Source: Chloroflexota bacterium (GTDB taxonomy: Bacteria; Chloroflexota; UBA6077; FW602-bin22; JACQUS01). Taken from it: 14,117 nt of DNA. The notes beneath the pieces are model-generated. The model saw only the letters and a list, made by a program, of their open reading frames with translations. It did not search any database and had not been told where the DNA came from. This document shows positions 11,560-14,117 of the stretch, piece after piece. The first letter of the stretch is position 1. The number at the start of each line of letters is the position of its first letter. The stretch is taken from positions 1 to 14,117 of the forward strand of contig JACQUS010000337.1 of the NCBI GenBank assembly GCA_016210125.1, given 5' to 3'. A program made the position numbers and the translations under genes.

Positions 11560-11602
11560 GCGCGCCGCCCCTCGGCGCGCGGCAGATCTAGACTGCCGCG
11601 CG
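11560..11602. terminator. Two overlapping GC-rich hairpins between convergent genes
   Basis: GCGCGCCG/CGGCGCGC (11560-11567/11573-11580) forms an 8-bp stem with a 5-nt loop. CGCGCGGCAG/CTGCCGCGCG (11576-11585/11593-11602) forms a 10-bp stem with a 7-nt loop. They share bases 11576-11580, so only one can form at a time. The region sits between the typA fragment and the propeller gene. No T-run follows on the plus strand, so intrinsic termination is uncertain. Confidence 0.55.
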
Positions 11603-11610
11603 GTTCACCA

Positions 11611-12603
11611 TTATCGCCGAACGGTCGGGAAGAACTGGCGGTGCGGCGCGTCGTAGAGCCATACGAGCCCGTGGTGCCCGACCACCAGGCCTCTGTGGCT
11701 GGTCGGAAAGTGGCAACCGAAGAGCTGCTCGTTCGTCAGCGACGGCAAGGCCCACCAGCGCACGTCGACGGCGCGCAGCACCGTGCCGCTCCAGCCGCAG
11801 GCGAAGACTTCGCGCTTGGAGACAGCGCGCACCTCCTCGAGGAGTTGGTCGGTCGGGCTGGGCTGGGGCCGCCAGGCGCGGCCGTCGTAGCGCAGGATGG
11901 TGCCGTACTGGCCGACGATCCAGCCGTCGTACGGGCTGAGCATCGCCAGCCCGTACAGCTCGACGTGCGGTGGGACAGGCAACGGTTGCGGCTGCCAAGC
12001 GCCACCCACGAGGCGCAGGAGCACGCCCGTCCCCACGGCCCAGCCGTCGGTCCGCGAGACGAAATCGGCCTTCTTGATCGCCCGCGTCGTGGGGCTCGCG
12101 ACGACGCGCCACGACCCACCCCTGCGGTGCAGGATGATGCCGCCCGCGCCCATGGCCCAGGCCTCGTCGTCGTCAAGGCAGGCGATCGCTTGGAGCCAGT
12201 GGCGGACGCCGCTATCTTCGCGTGCCCACCGGCCGCGGTGGAAGCGGAGGATCGTCCCCGCGCCGCCGACGGCCCAGCCGACCTCGGGCGAGCAGAAACT
12301 GAGGTGATGTATCGTGTCAGTGCTCAGCAGCGGATCGGAGCGGTCAATGAGCCGGCCGCCGGCGTACTGGAGGATCGTGCCCTCGGCGCCGACGATCCAG
12401 CCCTCGTCGGGCCGCGTCATGTAGGCGTCCTCGAGGAAGCGCGTGGTCACTCGTGGCTGCAGGTGGAAGTCGCGGACCGCGTGGATGCGCAGCTCCGGCG
12501 GCAGCGTCTGTCCGCTCACGGGCGACGCCAGGAGCAGCGTAGCGGCGACGGCCGCGCCCAGGAGCAGGGCTATGTTGTGGGAGCGCGCCGTCGCCCGGTG
12601 CAC
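11611..12603 (-). CDS. Secreted Ycf48-like / BNR-type seven-repeat beta-propeller
   Basis: A 330-aa protein from GTG 12603, with GGGAGG 6 bp upstream. An N-terminal signal peptide is clear: basic start, hydrophobic 'IALLLGAAVAATLLLASPVSG' in two parts (about 11-31), then 'QTLPPE'. The rest consists of about seven repeats of 40-46 residues, each centred on a 'GW.VG..GTIL...GG.W' unit. Examples are 'EGWIVGAEGTILQYAGG', 'VGWAVGGAGTILRFHRG', 'EAWAMGAGGIILHRRGG', 'DGWAVGTGVLLRLVGG', 'DGWIVGQYGTILRYDG', 'EVFACGWSGTVLRAV' and 'RGLVVGHHGLVWLYD'. Seven blades agree with Ycf48, the photosystem II assembly factor of cyanobacteria. Non-phototrophs carry many extracytoplasmic relatives with no known function, and no photosynthesis gene is here. 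It probably acts outside the membrane as a binding scaffold. The last blade has diverged. Confidence 0.82.
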   Translation of the reverse strand: MHRATARSHNIALLLGAAVAATLLLASPVSGQTLPPELRIHAVRDFHLQPRVTTRFLEDAYMTRPDEGWIVGAEGTILQYAGGRLIDRSDPLLSTDTIHHLSFCSPEVGWAVGGAGTILRFHRGRWAREDSGVRHWLQAIACLDDDEAWAMGAGGIILHRRGGSWRVVASPTTRAIKKADFVSRTDGWAVGTGVLLRLVGGAWQPQPLPVPPHVELYGLAMLSPYDGWIVGQYGTILRYDGRAWRPQPSPTDQLLEEVRAVSKREVFACGWSGTVLRAVDVRWWALPSLTNEQLFGCHFPTSHRGLVVGHHGLVWLYDAPHRQFFPTVRR

Positions 12604-12820
12604 GCGGGGCCTCCCTAGGCACGCAGGACGCCGACGACCCGAGCACTATGGCCAGTCAGTATACGTGGGGCCTTCAACGTCCCGATCGCTGAGAATATGA
12701 TCGAGCAGGCAGTGGCGGCGATGCAAGGGCGCGATGGGCGGCCGGAGGTAGCCGGCCTCTTGCCTCGCGCCTCGGCGCCGCCGTATCCTACCCCTCACCG
12801 ATGGGCAGGAGGGGCCGCCG
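12604..12820. other. Divergent intergenic region of propeller and coxM genes
   Basis: This 217-bp stretch holds no gene I can support. On the plus strand TTCAAC (12673-12678), 17 bp and TATGAT (12696-12701) make a plausible promoter for coxM, with a leader of over 100 nt. The -35 match is only three of six. No clear promoter for the propeller gene was found. AGGAGGGG (12807-12814) is the coxM ribosome binding site. Confidence 0.35.
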
Positions 12821-13699
12821 GTGCACGACTTCGAGTACCTCGCGCCCACGACGCTCGCCGCGGCCGTTGCGGCGCTGGCCATGCCGGGCGCCCGCCCGCT
12901 GGCCGGCGGCACCGACCTCATCCCGCAGCTCCGCGAGGGCCGGCGGCGCGTCGCGCGCGTCGTCGACCTCAAGCGCATCCCGGATCTGGTCGCCATCACG
13001 CCGCTGCCCGCCGGCGGCGTGCGCATCGGCGCGGCGACCAGCGCCACCGCGGTGGCCGCGCACGCGGCGATCGCGCACGACTACCTGGCGCTGGTCGAGA
13101 CGGCGCGGCTGATCGGCTCGTACCAGATCCAGAACCGCGCCAGCCTCGGCGGCAACGTCTGCAACGCCGCGCCCTCGGCCGACGCGGCGCCGGTGCTCAT
13201 CTGCCTCGGCGCGCAGGCCGAGGTGGCCGGGCCGGGCGGCCGGCGCACGCTGCCCCTCGAAGAGCTGTTCGCCGGCGCTGGCCAGACGATCCTCGCGCCG
13301 GGCGAGCTGCTGGCGGCGCTCGTCCTGCCGCTGCCAGCGGCGCGCAGCGCGGCCACGTACGTGCGCTTCACCCCGCGCAACGAGATGGACATCGCCATCG
13401 CCGGCGCCGGCGCCTGGCTGCGGCTAGCCGATGATGGCACCGTCGCCGCAGCGCGCATCGCCCTGGCGGCCGTCGCGCCGACGCCGCTGCGCGTGCCGGA
13501 AGCCGAGCAGGCGCTGCTGGGCCAGCGACCGACGGCAACCTTGCTAGCCGAGACCGGGCGGCTGGCGGCCCGTGCGGCGCGGCCGATCTCGGACACGCGC
13601 GGCTCGGCCGAGTACCGCCGCGAGCTGGCGAAGGTGCTCACCGCGCGCGCCCTGGCGGCGTGCTGCGCGCAGCTCGGGCTGACGGTGGAGGTAGCATGA
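12821..13699 (+). CDS. FAD-binding subunit of a molybdenum hydroxylase (CoxM / XdhB family)
   Basis: A 292-aa protein from GTG 12821, with AGGAGGGG about 6 bp upstream. It is the medium, FAD-carrying subunit of a heterotrimeric molybdopterin enzyme of the xanthine dehydrogenase / aerobic CO dehydrogenase family, which passes electrons from the iron-sulfur subunit to an acceptor. The two FAD contacts are visible: 'PLAGGTDLIP' (26-35) and 'NRASLGGNVCNAAPSADAAP' in two parts (105-124). The C-terminal domain of about 100 residues follows ('FTPRNEMDIAIAGAGAWLRL', then 'ALLGQRPT' and 'EYRRELAKVLTARAL'). The stop overlaps the start of the iron-sulfur subunit gene as ATGA. The order medium-small points to the large catalytic subunit next, beyond the window. 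Without that subunit the substrate (CO, purine, aldehyde, nicotinate or other) cannot be assigned. Confidence 0.9.
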   Translation: MHDFEYLAPTTLAAAVAALAMPGARPLAGGTDLIPQLREGRRRVARVVDLKRIPDLVAITPLPAGGVRIGAATSATAVAAHAAIAHDYLALVETARLIGSYQIQNRASLGGNVCNAAPSADAAPVLICLGAQAEVAGPGGRRTLPLEELFAGAGQTILAPGELLAALVLPLPAARSAATYVRFTPRNEMDIAIAGAGAWLRLADDGTVAAARIALAAVAPTPLRVPEAEQALLGQRPTATLLAETGRLAARAARPISDTRGSAEYRRELAKVLTARALAACCAQLGLTVEVA

Positions 13700-14117
13700 A
13701 GGCCCTCGTCCAATGCACGGTCAATGGCGTCCCAGTCGAGGAGGTCGGCGACACGCGCGACACGCTGCTCGACTTCGTGCGCGAGCGACTGGGCCTGACG
13801 GGCACGAAGGAGGGTTGCGGCAACGGCAACTGCGGCACGTGCACCGTCCTACTCGACGGGCAGCCGGTGAACGCTTGCCTGGTCCTGGCGCACGAGGCGG
13901 CCGGCCGCACCGTGACGACGGTAGAGGGCCTGGCCCAGCGCGGCCAGCTCGACCCGCTCCAGCGCGCCTTCGTCGAGCACAGCGGGATGCAGTGCGGCTT
14001 CTGCACGCCGGGCCTGCTCATGTCGGCCAAGGCGCTGCTCGACCGCAACCCGCGCCCCACTGAGGAGGAGGCGCGCTGGGCCATCGCCGGCAACCTCTGC
14101 CGCTGCACCGGCTACGA
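13696..14117 (+). CDS. [2Fe-2S] subunit of a molybdenum hydroxylase (CoxS / XdhC-type small subunit), 3' end outside window
   Basis: The frame starts at ATG 13696 inside the ATGA overlap with the FAD-subunit stop and runs off the window after 140 codons, at 'GNLCRCTGY'. This is nearly complete, since such subunits are about 150-165 aa. Two iron-sulfur clusters are marked by eight Cys. The plant-ferredoxin-like N-terminal cluster uses C41, C46, C49 and C61. The helical C-terminal cluster uses C100, C103, C135 and C137 ('GMQCGFCTPG', 'CRC'). It relays electrons from the molybdopterin centre to FAD. The first binding loop reads 'GCGNGNCGTC', where Glu or Ala is more usual at two positions, a minor change. 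The four-base overlap implies translational coupling. Substrate is unknown for the same reason as for the FAD subunit. Confidence 0.93.
   Translation, partial: MKALVQCTVNGVPVEEVGDTRDTLLDFVRERLGLTGTKEGCGNGNCGTCTVLLDGQPVNACLVLAHEAAGRTVTTVEGLAQRGQLDPLQRAFVEHSGMQCGFCTPGLLMSAKALLDRNPRPTEEEARWAIAGNLCRCTGY

Noticed and set aside
11641..12618. 325-codon plus-strand frame opposite the propeller gene
   Set aside because: Shadow of the repeat-containing propeller gene, which has a signal peptide, a ribosome binding site and seven matching repeats on the minus strand.
12697..13434. 245-codon plus-strand frame overlapping coxM
   Set aside because: Alternative frame of coxM, Arg/Ala/Gly-rich, without motifs. 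The coxM frame has the FAD-binding signatures and ribosome binding site.

Overview
The window is a GC-rich (about 70% by eye in most genes) bacterial chromosome segment. GTG and TTG starts are frequent, Shine-Dalgarno sites are clear, and intergenic palindromic repeats are present. The mix (LLM-class flavin oxidoreductase end, HMG-CoA-synthase-like protein fused to a zinc-ribbon/OB domain, K+-dependent membrane pyrophosphatase, CoxM/CoxS subunits, ornithine cyclodeaminase-like enzyme, PIN-type toxin-antitoxin pair) fits a Chloroflexota-like or similar uncultured lineage. That placement is an inference from gene content; no rRNA or marker gene settles it.

Layout. 1-246: C-terminal end of an LLM-class oxidoreductase (+). 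349-1527: AlbA_2/Schlafen-type protein (+) of much lower GC, probably a recent insertion. 1568-1867: small unknown ORF (+). 1971-2795: two-domain CbiX-type chelatase (+), ending 2 bp from convergent recR (2798-3397, -). Upstream of recR on the same strand are a vapBC-like pair (4127-3450) and a small winged-helix protein (4588-4226). The winged-helix gene is divergent from the HMGS-like gene (4760-6166, +), with a good promoter facing each way. Then thpR (6221-6832, +), a four-copy 19-bp tandem repeat, and a PNPOx-family protein (6916-7431, +). A cluster of hairpins (7511-7610) separates it from convergent hppA (9705-7684, -). hppA and a 57-aa zinc-ribbon protein (9881-10054, +) diverge from a compact region whose two -35 boxes lie in one perfect palindrome. 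Next come an ornithine cyclodeaminase family enzyme (11053-10073, -), an orphan C-terminal fragment of the translational GTPase TypA/BipA (11134-11535, +), two overlapping hairpins, a secreted seven-repeat Ycf48-like propeller (12603-11611, -), and a coxM-coxS operon start (12821-14117, +) cut by the window edge.

This is mostly a patchwork of short independent units rather than one pathway. The clear multi-gene units are vapB-vapC (same frame, one sense codon between stop and start), coxM-coxS (ATGA overlap), and perhaps the winged-helix/HMGS divergent pair as regulator and target. No CRISPR array, tRNA, rRNA, transposase or integrase was seen. I did not find a convincing new multi-gene system. 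The strongest leads are the HMGS-like enzyme with Leu where the catalytic Cys should be, the truncated typA, the AlbA_2 island that may interrupt an older reading frame, and the related palindromes at the recR and hppA promoters.
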